A DNA stretch of 64,000 bases from Sphingobacterium micropteri (GTDB lineage: Bacteria > Bacteroidota > Bacteroidia > Sphingobacteriales > Sphingobacteriaceae): contig NZ_JACOIK010000015.1 of NCBI RefSeq assembly GCF_014692515.1, positions 1-64,000 of the forward strand, written 5' to 3'. Each line of letters opens with the position of its first letter. Position 1 is the stretch's first letter. The position numbers were made by a program, and so were the translations under genes. This document shows, piece after piece, positions 36,487 through 44,600 of the stretch. Below the pieces are notes generated by a model. The model was not told where the DNA came from. It saw nothing but the letters and a program-made list of their open reading frames with translations, and searched no databases.

Positions 36487-38220
36487 TTATATCGATAACC
36501 AAAGATTCCCCAATTCCTTCTCTGCCGCGGTGGCATCCAGCTTTTCTCGAATTGACCACTGCTGTTTGATAGAGCGGCGAAGAGGTGCGTGGATGGTACG
36601 TACCAATCCATCTCGGGAAACCAACACGTCAACAATTTCATCTATTTGGCCATGTTGTAGTATAAATTCCAGTTCTTTACCTGCCAGATCGAGTCTGTTT
36701 CCATTGATGGCAATAAGTTCGTCTTCAACATTTAATCCTGCGTCCCAAGCACTTGAGCAACGTTCTACATGCTTTATAAATATCCGTCCGTCTTGGTTCG
36801 CTATTTTAATTCCCAAAGTTAGCTCCTGTCTACCACGGTTTAAATCGATTAATTCGTATCCTACACGATTGAAATATGTATTATAATCAAGTTCCTGGGT
36901 GCTATGTGCGGCATAAAAGATCGCAGAAAGATCTACACCTGTTACGGTTTCCGCCAATGTTTGAAATTCTTTTTCTTCGAAGCCTCGATTTTCTTTTTTG
37001 TAGAACGTTTGGTAAGCCGCTCGAAGCACATTATCCAACCGCTTTGTTCCTTGCGTCTCCGTTAGAATATGAAGATCCAGTGCAACGGCGAGCATAGCCC
37101 CTTTATTATAGTAGGATATACTTGTGTTCGCCGAATTTTCATCCGGTCTATAGTGCTTTATCCATGCATCAAAACTAGCTAAAGCCGCGGATTGGATACG
37201 GTGTCCCGGCCGATTATACACTTGGTTGAAATCATTGACAAGCATATCGAGGTATTCCTGTACGGAAAAGAAGCCACATCGCCGTATGATGAGATTATCG
37301 TAATATGACGTGAAGCCCTCCATTATCCACAAACCTGTTGTGTAATTCTCCTCATCGTAGTTGAAGGGACCGAGTTCTTTGGGGCGAAGCCTTTTGACAT
37401 TCCAAAGATGAAAGTATTCGTGCGCCACAAGGCCTAGGAAGTTTTTATAAGCACTTGGCGTTTGATATGCATTTCGGCTAGCACCCAACACCGTGGAGTT
37501 GAGGTGCTCGAGTCCGCCACCCCCTGTTTGATAGTTGTGGGTAATGAAAACATAATTTGTATTTGGGTTTTCTCCCCATATTACCGTCTCCTCTTCCACT
37601 ATCTTTGTTATGTCGGACGTTAGTTGATGCTTGTCGTAATTCCCGCCGCCTACCATCGCAAACTCATGTTGTACACCCGCTGCTTCAAAATACCATATAT
37701 CTTGGTTTCCGATTTCTAACGGAGAGTCATATAGTATGTCGAAATCTTCTGCATAAAAAGTATATTCACCTTCGGATGTTTTCGGCAAACCTGTGGAAAT
37801 GTGAGTCCACTTTTCTGGAAGTACAACCTGTACAGTGCAAGATAGATCAATACGGTTCTTTATATACATGAAGGTAGCCGCCGGACTAATAAATGCGCGG
37901 TCGACATTGATCATATTTGTTCTCACCGATATTTCGAAACCATATACCCTATACCGTATTTTGATATGTTGGAGTGGATTTTGTATACGCCATGTATTTT
38001 TAGAAATCTTCGCGCAATGGATAGGGTCTGTCCCCGCAAAAGCTTCGACAAGCTCCACATGACGTTCATATTCGCGAATTAAATAAGAACCTGGCGTCCA
38101 CACAGGCATAGCCACGTCTAAGATAGTTCCCGTAAAGTCGGTGATGTCCATGTCGATTTCTACGTAGTGCGCTTGAGGTTCCGTAAACGAGATAGTAAAG
38201 TGTATGCGAGGATTTGACAT
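36487..38220 (-). CDS. M61-family metallopeptidase with PDZ domain
   Basis: The product has 577 residues. The N-terminal beta domain is followed by the gluzincin motif HEYFH (H267, E268, H271), WNVKRLRPKE and the third ligand in WIMEGFTSYYD (E301). A C-terminal PDZ domain (IFIKHVERCSSAWDAGLNVEDELIAING) covers about residues 470-560. The family includes glycyl aminopeptidase of Sphingomonas. No signal peptide is evident, so it may be cytoplasmic. It has its own promoter with an inverted repeat in the spacer and is divergent from the BadF-type kinase gene. Confidence 0.9.
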   Translation of the reverse strand: MSNPRIHFTISFTEPQAHYVEIDMDITDFTGTILDVAMPVWTPGSYLIREYERHVELVEAFAGTDPIHCAKISKNTWRIQNPLQHIKIRYRVYGFEISVRTNMINVDRAFISPAATFMYIKNRIDLSCTVQVVLPEKWTHISTGLPKTSEGEYTFYAEDFDILYDSPLEIGNQDIWYFEAAGVQHEFAMVGGGNYDKHQLTSDITKIVEEETVIWGENPNTNYVFITHNYQTGGGGLEHLNSTVLGASRNAYQTPSAYKNFLGLVAHEYFHLWNVKRLRPKELGPFNYDEENYTTGLWIMEGFTSYYDNLIIRRCGFFSVQEYLDMLVNDFNQVYNRPGHRIQSAALASFDAWIKHYRPDENSANTSISYYNKGAMLAVALDLHILTETQGTKRLDNVLRAAYQTFYKKENRGFEEKEFQTLAETVTGVDLSAIFYAAHSTQELDYNTYFNRVGYELIDLNRGRQELTLGIKIANQDGRIFIKHVERCSSAWDAGLNVEDELIAINGNRLDLAGKELEFILQHGQIDEIVDVLVSRDGLVRTIHAPLRRSIKQQWSIREKLDATAAEKELGNLWLSI

Positions 38221-38238
38221 GATTTGCTGATTTTATCG

Positions 38239-38270
38239 CAAAGCTACACAGATTGAAGCAAAGCTTCAAA
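38239..38270 (-). promoter_or_regulatory. Promoter of the M61 peptidase gene with inverted repeat in its spacer
   Basis: On the minus strand, TTTG (38270-38267), a 20-bp spacer and TAGCTTTG (38246-38239) match the consensus. TTGAAGC-AAA-GCTTCAA (38253-38269) is a perfect 7-bp dyad between and over the two elements, a natural position for a repressor. Confidence 0.55.
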
Positions 38271-38294
38271 AGTATTTTATACACGAAAAATTGT

Positions 38295-38302
38295 TATCTT
38301 TG
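38295..38302 (+). promoter_or_regulatory. -7 element of the first BadF-type kinase gene
   Basis: TATCTTTG matches TAnnTTTG. The predicted start near 38309 gives a 25-nt leader. No clear -33 element is present. Confidence 0.5.
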
Positions 38303-38333
38303 GGATGCACAAAATAAGATTTAAACAGCATAT

Positions 38334-39197
38334 ATGATTTTAGTTGCAGATAGTGGTTCTTCCAGTTCTGATTGGATGCTTAATTTGCCAGATAGCGCCC
38401 CTTTATCTTTTCGTACAAAAGGATTGAATCCATTTTTTGTAAATGAGAAAGAAATTGCCCGTGTGATGCAGGAAGTACCGGAGATATTGCCCTACGCTAG
38501 CGAGATTCATGAAGTTTATTTTTTTGGGGCGGGATGTGTTACACCGGATAGACGAGAGATCGTTTCCAATGCGCTTACAGAAATTTTTCCAACGGCGTTC
38601 ATTTCTGTTGAAAGTGATATGCTAGGATGTGCCTATGCCACTTGTGGGCATGATAAGGGGTATGTTTGCACAATAGGCACAGGGTCGGATATAGGTTATT
38701 ACGATGGTGTAGAGTTGCACCCGAGTGTACATGGCGTAGGATATGTATTGGGGGATGAAGGCTCGGGGGCCTGGTTTGGGAGACGGTTGATTATTGACTT
38801 TTTGTATGAGAAGATGCCAAAAGACCTCCACAAAAAATTTGCAGATAAATATCGAGTTAATAAAGACGTTGTAATTAGAAATGTGTACCAAAAGGATCGT
38901 CCGAATGCTTATCTAGCATCCTTTGCAGAATTCATGGCTGAAAATAGGTTACATCCTTATATTGATACGTTATTAAAAAACGGATTTGACGAATTTATTC
39001 GCACACATGTAATTACCTATCCGGACTTTTGGGAGTATAAAGTCAACTTTGTCGGGAGGATTGCTTACCATTTTGATCTGCAATTGCGGGAGGTATGTTC
39101 GGTATTGGGGGTTCGTGTCGGATCGATTTTAAGCAATCCGATAGAACAATTATTCCATTTTGTTGTTGAAAGAGAAACGAAATTGATTCTTAAGTGA
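38334..39197 (+). CDS. BadF/BadG-type ATPase, N-acetylglucosamine-kinase-like (paralog 1)
   Basis: The product has 287 residues of the ASKHA sugar-kinase fold. The phosphate-1 loop is DSGSSSSDW (residues 6-14), the phosphate-2 loop is TIGTGSDIGYYDG, and the adenosine region is GYVLGDEGSGAWFGRRLI. These match the BadF/BadG/BcrA/BcrD family that includes eukaryotic-type GlcNAc kinase. It probably phosphorylates an amino sugar in the cytoplasm, but the substrate is uncertain. A paralog of equal length lies at 43140-44003. It has its own promoter and precedes glutathione peroxidase. Confidence 0.82.
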   Translation: MILVADSGSSSSDWMLNLPDSAPLSFRTKGLNPFFVNEKEIARVMQEVPEILPYASEIHEVYFFGAGCVTPDRREIVSNALTEIFPTAFISVESDMLGCAYATCGHDKGYVCTIGTGSDIGYYDGVELHPSVHGVGYVLGDEGSGAWFGRRLIIDFLYEKMPKDLHKKFADKYRVNKDVVIRNVYQKDRPNAYLASFAEFMAENRLHPYIDTLLKNGFDEFIRTHVITYPDFWEYKVNFVGRIAYHFDLQLREVCSVLGVRVGSILSNPIEQLFHFVVERETKLILK

Positions 39198-39233
39198 TGC
39201 GTGAAGAGTAAATAAACGATAATATCTTTACAG

Positions 39234-39749
39234 ATGAAAATAATAGCGAGTATAATGTTGTTGGCTACTATGCTGTCGCCAGCAACATCGATTTACGATT
39301 TCAGTTTTACATCTATCGATGGTAAAGCGGTGAATATGTCGGATTTTAGAGGTAAAAGTATCTTGATTGTCAATACCGCCTCAAAATGTGGCTTCACCAA
39401 GCAATATAAAGATTTGCAAGCTTTGCACGAACAGTATGGTGATGATTTGGTCATCATAGGTTTTCCATCCGATAACTTTGGAGGACAGGAACTTGATAAT
39501 AACGCGGAAATTCAGAATTTCTGTGAACGAAATTATGGGGTCACTTTTTTACTGTCTGAAAAAATTGATGTAAAAGGAGATAATATCAATCCACTGTTTA
39601 AGTTTTTGACTACACAGGAAAACACTGATTTTACAGGAGATATCAACTGGAACTTTGAGAAGTTTTTAATCAATAAAGATGGAAAGCTGATACATCGTTA
39701 TCGTTCCCGTACAAATCCGCTGGATAAAGCGATTGTTAGCAACTTATAG
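39234..39749 (+). CDS. Glutathione peroxidase family (thiol peroxidase)
   Basis: The product has 171 residues with a short signal-like N terminus (IIASIMLLATMLSPATS), suggesting export. The catalytic tetrad is visible: Cys in NTASKCGFTKQY, Gln in FPSDNFGGQE, and Trp and Asn in INWNFEKFL. Cys instead of selenocysteine, and no glutathione system in sight, indicate a thioredoxin-dependent peroxidase that reduces peroxides. A TATCTTTA -7-like element lies at 39223-39230, just before the start. Its stop codon overlaps the stop of the convergent tdk by 6 nt. Confidence 0.88.
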   Translation: MKIIASIMLLATMLSPATSIYDFSFTSIDGKAVNMSDFRGKSILIVNTASKCGFTKQYKDLQALHEQYGDDLVIIGFPSDNFGGQELDNNAEIQNFCERNYGVTFLLSEKIDVKGDNINPLFKFLTTQENTDFTGDINWNFEKFLINKDGKLIHRYRSRTNPLDKAIVSNL

Positions 39750-40334
39750 TTTATCATCTGATAAACCAAAATAGCAAGCGCGACAGCGGGGTTCATAGCT
39801 GTTTTTCTCGCCCAAGAGGATACGATTCTCACTCGATGCTATTCGGTAAGAATAGGCCGCGGGTGCACCGCATTGAACACAGACAGCATGCACTTTCGTT
39901 ACATGTTCTGCTATGGCCATAAGAGCGGGAATCGGTCCAAAAGGAAGACCTTTGTAGTCCATGTCCAAACCCGCGACTATGACACGGACACCTTTGTTGG
40001 CTAGCTGTACGCAGACATGCGGAAGTTCGTCATCGAAAAATTGTGCTTCATCAACACCCACTACCTTAGTTTCCGTACCCAATAGTAAAATCGCCGAGGA
40101 ATGTGCTATTGGTGTACTAGGAATACTATTGCTATCGTGTGATACAATGGCATGATCAGCATAGCGAATGTCCATCGCCGGTTTAAAAATCTCTACAGGT
40201 AATTTTGCAAATTGTGCTCTTTTCATCCGTCGGATAAGCTCTTCGGTTTTGCCGGAAAACATCGAGCCGCAAATGACTTCGATACTACCTACCTGCCGAT
40301 TTTTTTGAATAAAACTATGTTCCGAAAACAGCAT
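39744..40334 (-). CDS. tdk: Thymidine kinase
   Basis: The product has 196 residues. It has a Walker A (CGSMFSGKTEELIRRMKRA), a Walker B/lasso segment (VVGVDEAQFFDDELP) and zinc-binding Cys pairs (CVQCG, CRAC) of the type II thymidine kinase family. It phosphorylates thymidine for salvage in the cytoplasm. It is of usual length for the family. It converges on the glutathione peroxidase gene with a 6-nt overlap and is divergent from the acidic hypothetical gene. Confidence 0.93.
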   Translation of the reverse strand: MLFSEHSFIQKNRQVGSIEVICGSMFSGKTEELIRRMKRAQFAKLPVEIFKPAMDIRYADHAIVSHDSNSIPSTPIAHSSAILLLGTETKVVGVDEAQFFDDELPHVCVQLANKGVRVIVAGLDMDYKGLPFGPIPALMAIAEHVTKVHAVCVQCGAPAAYSYRIASSENRILLGEKNSYEPRCRACYFGLSDDKL

Positions 40335-40426
40335 AGGATTCTTTAAATTATTCTTCCGTATAATCTGCGCTAATATCGAAATTATTTCATTAAATTTGAG
40401 TATTCTATATCAAAACGAGATATCTA

Positions 40427-41407
40427 ATGGCGTATACAAAGGAATCCATATTTTCAAAAATAGGTGAGTTGTTAGTGGAGATTAGCGATGATTACACAAC
40501 ATTATCCGATAAAAATATAGCAGCATCAGATGAAGCATTGTTGTTATTGGAGGCAAAGGCTAGATTTTTAACTAGTCATATTGAGGTACTGCAAAAATTA
40601 ACCGTGCCACAAAGAGAATATACCCCAATACAAGCAGAAGAAGGATTTGCACCATCTGTAGCCTCAGCGGGAGAGATAGATACGCAACCTGTTTACAGTG
40701 AGCTTCAGGAAGTGGCACAGACAGAAGAGCAACAACCAGAAGAATCTGATGTAGTGGATGGGGAACCAGTGGAACAAAAACAGACGGAGGTACCTTCATT
40801 GGTAGAAAACCCGACGGATATTGCCGCCGACGAAGAGGAACCTTTAGCCCCATCTATACAGTCTATACCTATTGAAAAAGGGGAACAGCCTAATCAGGTA
40901 GTGGAGGAGTCGAAGCGTACCATGACGGAAGAAATTGAGTTTCAACATAAGCCTGTGGAAGATTCAGAGACGGAGCGAGTGGTGAACGAGATAGTAGAAG
41001 AATCGAAGGAAATTATATTGGAGCAAAGTCAAAGTATACCGGCCGTCGAGGAAGAGAAGCCAGCGCGTCCGTTGACATTGAATGAAATTCTTCAACAGCA
41101 GCGTAAAGCGGGGTCACATAGCACTCCAGCATCCTTATTCTCCACGCCAACAGGGGTGGAGAAAGATAGGATAGTAGATCTCAAATCTTCCATCAATTTA
41201 AACGATAAGCTCTTGTTTATTAAAGATCTGTTTAATGGGTATTCCTTGGCATATAGTGAAGCAATTGAACTTTTGAACCGCTATGTGACGTTTGCGGAAG
41301 CAGATGCTTTTCTACAGACGAATTATGCCTTGAAAAATAATTGGGCAGAAAAACCGCAAACAGTAGAGAAGCTTTACGCCATTTTGCGGAAGAAATTTAT
41401 GTTATAA
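40427..41407 (+). CDS. Hypothetical protein with acidic low-complexity middle
   Basis: The product has 326 residues and no signal peptide. Residues 1-60 are helical (ESIFSKIGELLVEISDDYTTLSDKNIAASDEALLLLEAKARFLTSH region). Residues 65-225 are rich in E, Q, V and P (disordered). Residues 240-326 form a second helical unit (LNDKLLFIKDLFNGYSLAYSEAIELLNRYVTFAEADAFL). I recognise no function. The layout of two folded ends and a negative linker suggests a scaffold. A -7 element (TAAATTTG, 40391-40398) lies upstream, and a bidirectional terminator follows. Confidence 0.7.
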   Translation: MAYTKESIFSKIGELLVEISDDYTTLSDKNIAASDEALLLLEAKARFLTSHIEVLQKLTVPQREYTPIQAEEGFAPSVASAGEIDTQPVYSELQEVAQTEEQQPEESDVVDGEPVEQKQTEVPSLVENPTDIAADEEEPLAPSIQSIPIEKGEQPNQVVEESKRTMTEEIEFQHKPVEDSETERVVNEIVEESKEIILEQSQSIPAVEEEKPARPLTLNEILQQQRKAGSHSTPASLFSTPTGVEKDRIVDLKSSINLNDKLLFIKDLFNGYSLAYSEAIELLNRYVTFAEADAFLQTNYALKNNWAEKPQTVEKLYAILRKKFML

Positions 41408-41434
41408 AAAACGGGCATGTCGCCCGTTTTTTTT
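41406..41434. terminator. Bidirectional terminator
   Basis: The stem AAAAAACGGGC / GCCCGTTTTTT with the loop ATGTC is followed by further T residues. T tracts on both strands serve the two convergent genes ending at 41407 and 41433. Confidence 0.92.
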
Positions 41435-41930
41435 ATGCAATATCAAACTGAACCCAATCGGTTCCTTTTCGGCCGTAAATAAAATATTTCGGTTGTATAA
41501 TTTCTGCACATATTTCTATGTCATGTAGAAAATCGATACGCTCCATTCCAAAATTTCTTTTTTGAATAATATAGATATTATTTGATTGTACGGCGTCGGT
41601 CCTACTTAATATTTCATCTTGAAGAAGGGTCGGAACATCGGTGTAAAGTTTGTCGTTTTCCTGAACGATGAATAATAGCGATGGGTTATCATATTTCTCC
41701 GTAAGCAGTTTTCCGCCGGCAATGGCTACACTATCCGTAAGCTGTTCATTAAATAACGGTTGAAAGCCTGTTTGCTGTGTTAATATAAGTGTCGATGGGC
41801 GTTGATCTTCGGGAATGAATTTGAGTTTATGTATCAGGATATTGACCTCTTCCTCCAAATGATCAGCCATATCAGGTGCAGTTTGTTGTATATTTTGGAG
41901 TAATGAAATATAAAAATTAAGATTTTGCAT
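41433..41930 (-). CDS. Hypothetical protein, 165 residues
   Basis: The product is a soluble protein without signal or membrane segments. It begins MQNLNFYISLLQNIQQ and contains IPEDQRPSTLILTQ and IAGGKLLTEKYDNPSLLFIVQENDKLYTD. The alternating beta/alpha pattern faintly resembles a lobe of periplasmic binding-protein-like folds, but the lack of a signal peptide argues against transport. I assign no function. It is a single gene that ends at a shared terminator. Confidence 0.6.
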   Translation of the reverse strand: MQNLNFYISLLQNIQQTAPDMADHLEEEVNILIHKLKFIPEDQRPSTLILTQQTGFQPLFNEQLTDSVAIAGGKLLTEKYDNPSLLFIVQENDKLYTDVPTLLQDEILSRTDAVQSNNIYIIQKRNFGMERIDFLHDIEICAEIIQPKYFIYGRKGTDWVQFDIA

Positions 41931-42063
41931 GTACGTTACGCTTGTTAAGTTGCGACAAATTTAAGGAAGGCAACGTAAAGAACCTAATGTGTATTGTTGA
42001 TATAGGAATATTGTCCTTATGCTATGGATTTTGTAAATTGCAGCATAAAATGAGGGATATATT

Positions 42064-42384
42064 ATGTTTGATAAGTTGTTTCAAGCGCAGCAAAAAGCGG
42101 AAGAAGTAAAAAAGCGTTTAGATAGTATTTCTGTTTTTGGTGAAACAGAAGGGGGTAAAGTGAGAGTCGTGGCTTCGGCTAGTAAAGAAATAAGAGAAGT
42201 TGTGATTGATGACGAATTTCTTAAGCAGCTCGATGATAAAGAAGAGTTGGAAGAGTTGCTGGTCGTCGCATTGAACAAAGCTTTGCAGCAGGCAGAAAAC
42301 GTAAGCCAAGTAGAGATGCAGGCGGTATCGCAAGATTTACTCGGAGGTCTTGGTAACTTGGGGAATTTATTTGGTAATAAATAG
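42064..42384 (+). CDS. YbaB/EbfC-family nucleoid-associated protein
   Basis: The product has 106 residues. The family pattern is clear: an N-terminal helix (FDKLFQAQQKAEEVKKRLDSISVFGE), a beta segment (GKVRVVASASKEIREVVIDDEFL) and a C-terminal helix ending in a glycine-rich tail (LLGGLGNLGNLFGNK). YbaB dimers bind DNA and often lie beside recombination genes; here the neighbour is an MBL hydrolase 29 bp downstream on the same strand. Confidence 0.88.
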   Translation: MFDKLFQAQQKAEEVKKRLDSISVFGETEGGKVRVVASASKEIREVVIDDEFLKQLDDKEELEELLVVALNKALQQAENVSQVEMQAVSQDLLGGLGNLGNLFGNK

Positions 42385-42413
42385 TATTTAGTGATATTTA
42401 AAAATCTAAAGAG

Positions 42414-43097
42414 ATGGAAGTTACTTATTACGGACAGTCGTGTGTAGCGTTTGATTTTAATGGTCGTCACGTTTTAATAGACCCCTTTATTACGTATAAT
42501 CCGTTGGCAAAAGATATTGACGTCAATGTTTTAAAACCTGATTACATTTTTTTAACGCATTGCCACGAAGATCATGTTGCTGATATGAAAAATATTCAGT
42601 CGAATAGCGGTGCCACGGTTGCGGCTGTAGTAGAAACAGCAGCGTGGGTAAGAAAGCAGGGAGTACCCGATGACAAGGTCATTGAATATAATTTTGGCGG
42701 TACACTTTCTTTACCTTTTGGAAAGGTAAAAATGGTCTACGCATTGCATACTAATAGTACGCCTGAAGGAGATTATGCGGGTGTGCCCGTAGGATATGTG
42801 TTTTTTGTAGGTAATAAAAAAATTTACTTTGCAGGAGATACGGCGCTGACGTTGGAGATGAAACTATTAGAAGATCTACAATTGGATTGGGCGTTTTTGC
42901 CAATCGGCGGACACTATACCATGGATGTTGACGATGCTATTAAAGCGGCCAAATTTGTAAACTGTAAAAATATTATTGGAATTCATTATGATACCTTTCC
43001 GCCAATTCGTATCGATACGGAAGAGGCGAAGCAGAAATTTGAAGCAAATGGATTGCGCTTGTTTCTACCGAAAATTGGTGAATCGGTAGTATTATAA
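42414..43097 (+). CDS. UPF0173-family metal-dependent hydrolase (MBL fold)
   Basis: The product has 227 residues, the normal UPF0173 length. Metal-binding motifs of the metallo-beta-lactamase fold are THCHEDHVADM, the Asp in YFAGDTAL and the His in GIHYDTFPPI. The substrate is unknown; the family is cytoplasmic. It lies just after ybaB and probably shares its transcript. A palindromic repeat closes the unit. Confidence 0.88.
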   Translation: MEVTYYGQSCVAFDFNGRHVLIDPFITYNPLAKDIDVNVLKPDYIFLTHCHEDHVADMKNIQSNSGATVAAVVETAAWVRKQGVPDDKVIEYNFGGTLSLPFGKVKMVYALHTNSTPEGDYAGVPVGYVFFVGNKKIYFAGDTALTLEMKLLEDLQLDWAFLPIGGHYTMDVDDAIKAAKFVNCKNIIGIHYDTFPPIRIDTEEAKQKFEANGLRLFLPKIGESVVL

Positions 43098-43098
43098 A

Positions 43099-43130
43099 TA
43101 GTAGCGACGCAGTACATTGCGTCGCTACTA
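43099..43130. repeat. Palindromic repeat and possible bidirectional terminator (copy 2)
   Basis: A perfect 13-bp stem (TAGTAGCGACGCA / TGCGTCGCTACTA) with the 6-nt loop GTACAT lies between convergent genes. It shares its plan with the element at 36454-36481 and is followed by A/T-rich sequence. Confidence 0.7.
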
Positions 43131-43139
43131 AAATATTTT

Positions 43140-44003
43140 TTAATTTGGATTCTTCGCTGATCTATCGATGTGGTAAACGACCAGATCATCTATTGGCGAA
43201 CGTATGATCTTACCTACTTCCATTTCATAGCGTTTAGCTGTTTCTTCTAAAACATTACGGAAATTATAGGCTACAGAACCGATGCAGTTAAACGTATATT
43301 TTTGGTAATCGGGATATTTGCTTACTAAATTTTTAAAGAAGGTGTCAAATGCCTCTTCTACTATGCCACGTGTATACTCTATATTGACATTGTTGTCGTA
43401 TACGAATTTGCTGAAACTGGCACAGAACCGGTTTGCAAGAGGTTTTGTGTAAACATTATCCATGATTTCATCCGGAGTTAGTTTATATGTTTCGAAAAAC
43501 AATTTTTCAACTGCTTCTGGCATTAGTCCGCGGATATAATCCGTTAACAGTTTCTTTCCGATGTAACTTCCGCTCCCTTCATCTCCTAATATATACGCAG
43601 CGGAATCAATGTTGTGTGTTATTTTCTCCCCATCATATACGCACGTATTTGTTCCTGTACCCAAAATTGCGGCGAAACCAGGTTGATCTGCCAATAACGC
43701 GCGCGCGGCGGCCAGCAAGTCATGACCGATTTCTACTTTGGCATTAGGAAATACCTTTTGCATAGCCATTTCTACGATTTTCGCTTTCTCTTCGTTATGT
43801 ACACCGGCTCCGTAATAATTTACTTCGGTAATTTTTTCAAAAGGCAAATCACTGGGCAGCCCTTTTTTTAACGAGTTAACAATATATTCACTGTCGACAA
43901 AATAGGGATTGTAACCCTCTGTGTTGAAGTATATCTTTTTGTTTGAGTCATCTAACAAACACCAGTTTGTTTTTGTCGATCCTCCGTCCGCAATGATTAT
44001 CAT
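43140..44003 (-). CDS. BadF/BadG-type ATPase, N-acetylglucosamine-kinase-like (paralog 2)
   Basis: The product has 287 residues. The ASKHA motifs are DGGSTKTNW (residues 6-14), ILGTGTNTCVYDG and AYILGDEGSGSYIGKKLL. It is collinear over its whole length with the protein encoded at 38334-39197, and closer to the canonical DGGSTKT motif. The likely role is phosphorylation of GlcNAc or a related sugar, perhaps from murein recycling. It is a single-gene unit. A ~600-bp non-coding stretch separates it from the divergent rho gene. Confidence 0.84.
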   Translation of the reverse strand: MIIIADGGSTKTNWCLLDDSNKKIYFNTEGYNPYFVDSEYIVNSLKKGLPSDLPFEKITEVNYYGAGVHNEEKAKIVEMAMQKVFPNAKVEIGHDLLAAARALLADQPGFAAILGTGTNTCVYDGEKITHNIDSAAYILGDEGSGSYIGKKLLTDYIRGLMPEAVEKLFFETYKLTPDEIMDNVYTKPLANRFCASFSKFVYDNNVNIEYTRGIVEEAFDTFFKNLVSKYPDYQKYTFNCIGSVAYNFRNVLEETAKRYEMEVGKIIRSPIDDLVVYHIDRSAKNPN

Positions 44004-44380
44004 TATAGATTTGGTTTTATTGTGTTATGTTTTTGTTGCTAATTTAATTTTCTACTAATGCTTGCCCGAAAATACGTGTTTCTGTTTAAAAACAAGAATT
44101 TTAAATAGTAAAAAAATAAACCGATCAAAAAACGGAATGCTTTTTTTTGATAAAAACGCTATTTAACGTGCTTTTAAGGCTGTTTTGCTCTGTTGTAACT
44201 TTTTTTGATGCTTAGTGTATTTTGTACAATATGTTTCGGGTAATTTGGGGGAATCTCGTTTTCATTTAGCCGTTTAAAACAATTTTTGATTACGAACGTT
44301 ATAGTAAGGACTGTTCGGGAATTATGGTATCCCGGTTCGATAGGGACAAACGGTTTCAAAAAAATATTTTACAAATTTTA

Positions 44381-44410
44381 TTTGAATATACAAATGTTAT
44401 GTTATTTTTG
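44381..44410 (+). promoter_or_regulatory. Promoter of rho with long leader
   Basis: TTTG (44381-44384), an 18-bp spacer and TATTTTTG (44403-44410) fit the consensus. The start near 44417 leaves about 184 nt of leader. The rest of 44004-44380 is AT-rich and shows no gene. Confidence 0.55.
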
Positions 44411-44440
44411 TGCCAATTCTCAGATTTATCCTAGAGAGGG

Positions 44441-44552
44441 GTTGAATAGCATGTGTTACTAAATTTAATTTAGTAGAACAGTTATGGTGTCTCTGTCATA
44501 TTTTTAGCACATCTAGAAAAATAATGGAATAGCATTTGCTAAAAATATAATT
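44441..44552 (+). promoter_or_regulatory. Repeated and palindromic sequence in the rho leader
   Basis: GAATAGCATGTGTTACTAAA (about 44444-44463) recurs in altered form as GAATAGCATTTGCTAAAA (about 44528-44545). Between them TACTAAAT-TTA-ATTTAGTA (44457-44475) is a perfect 8-bp dyad. Rho genes are commonly self-regulated by early termination in the leader, so these may be part of such a device; this is an inference. Confidence 0.35.
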
Positions 44553-44600
44553 TGGATGAATTCAAAAAAGTAAAATCCTATATCTCATAGTAAAAAGTTA

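Noticed and set aside
36876..38062. Plus-strand frames opposite the M61 peptidase gene
   Set aside because: They are antisense shadows without recognisable motifs or start signals.
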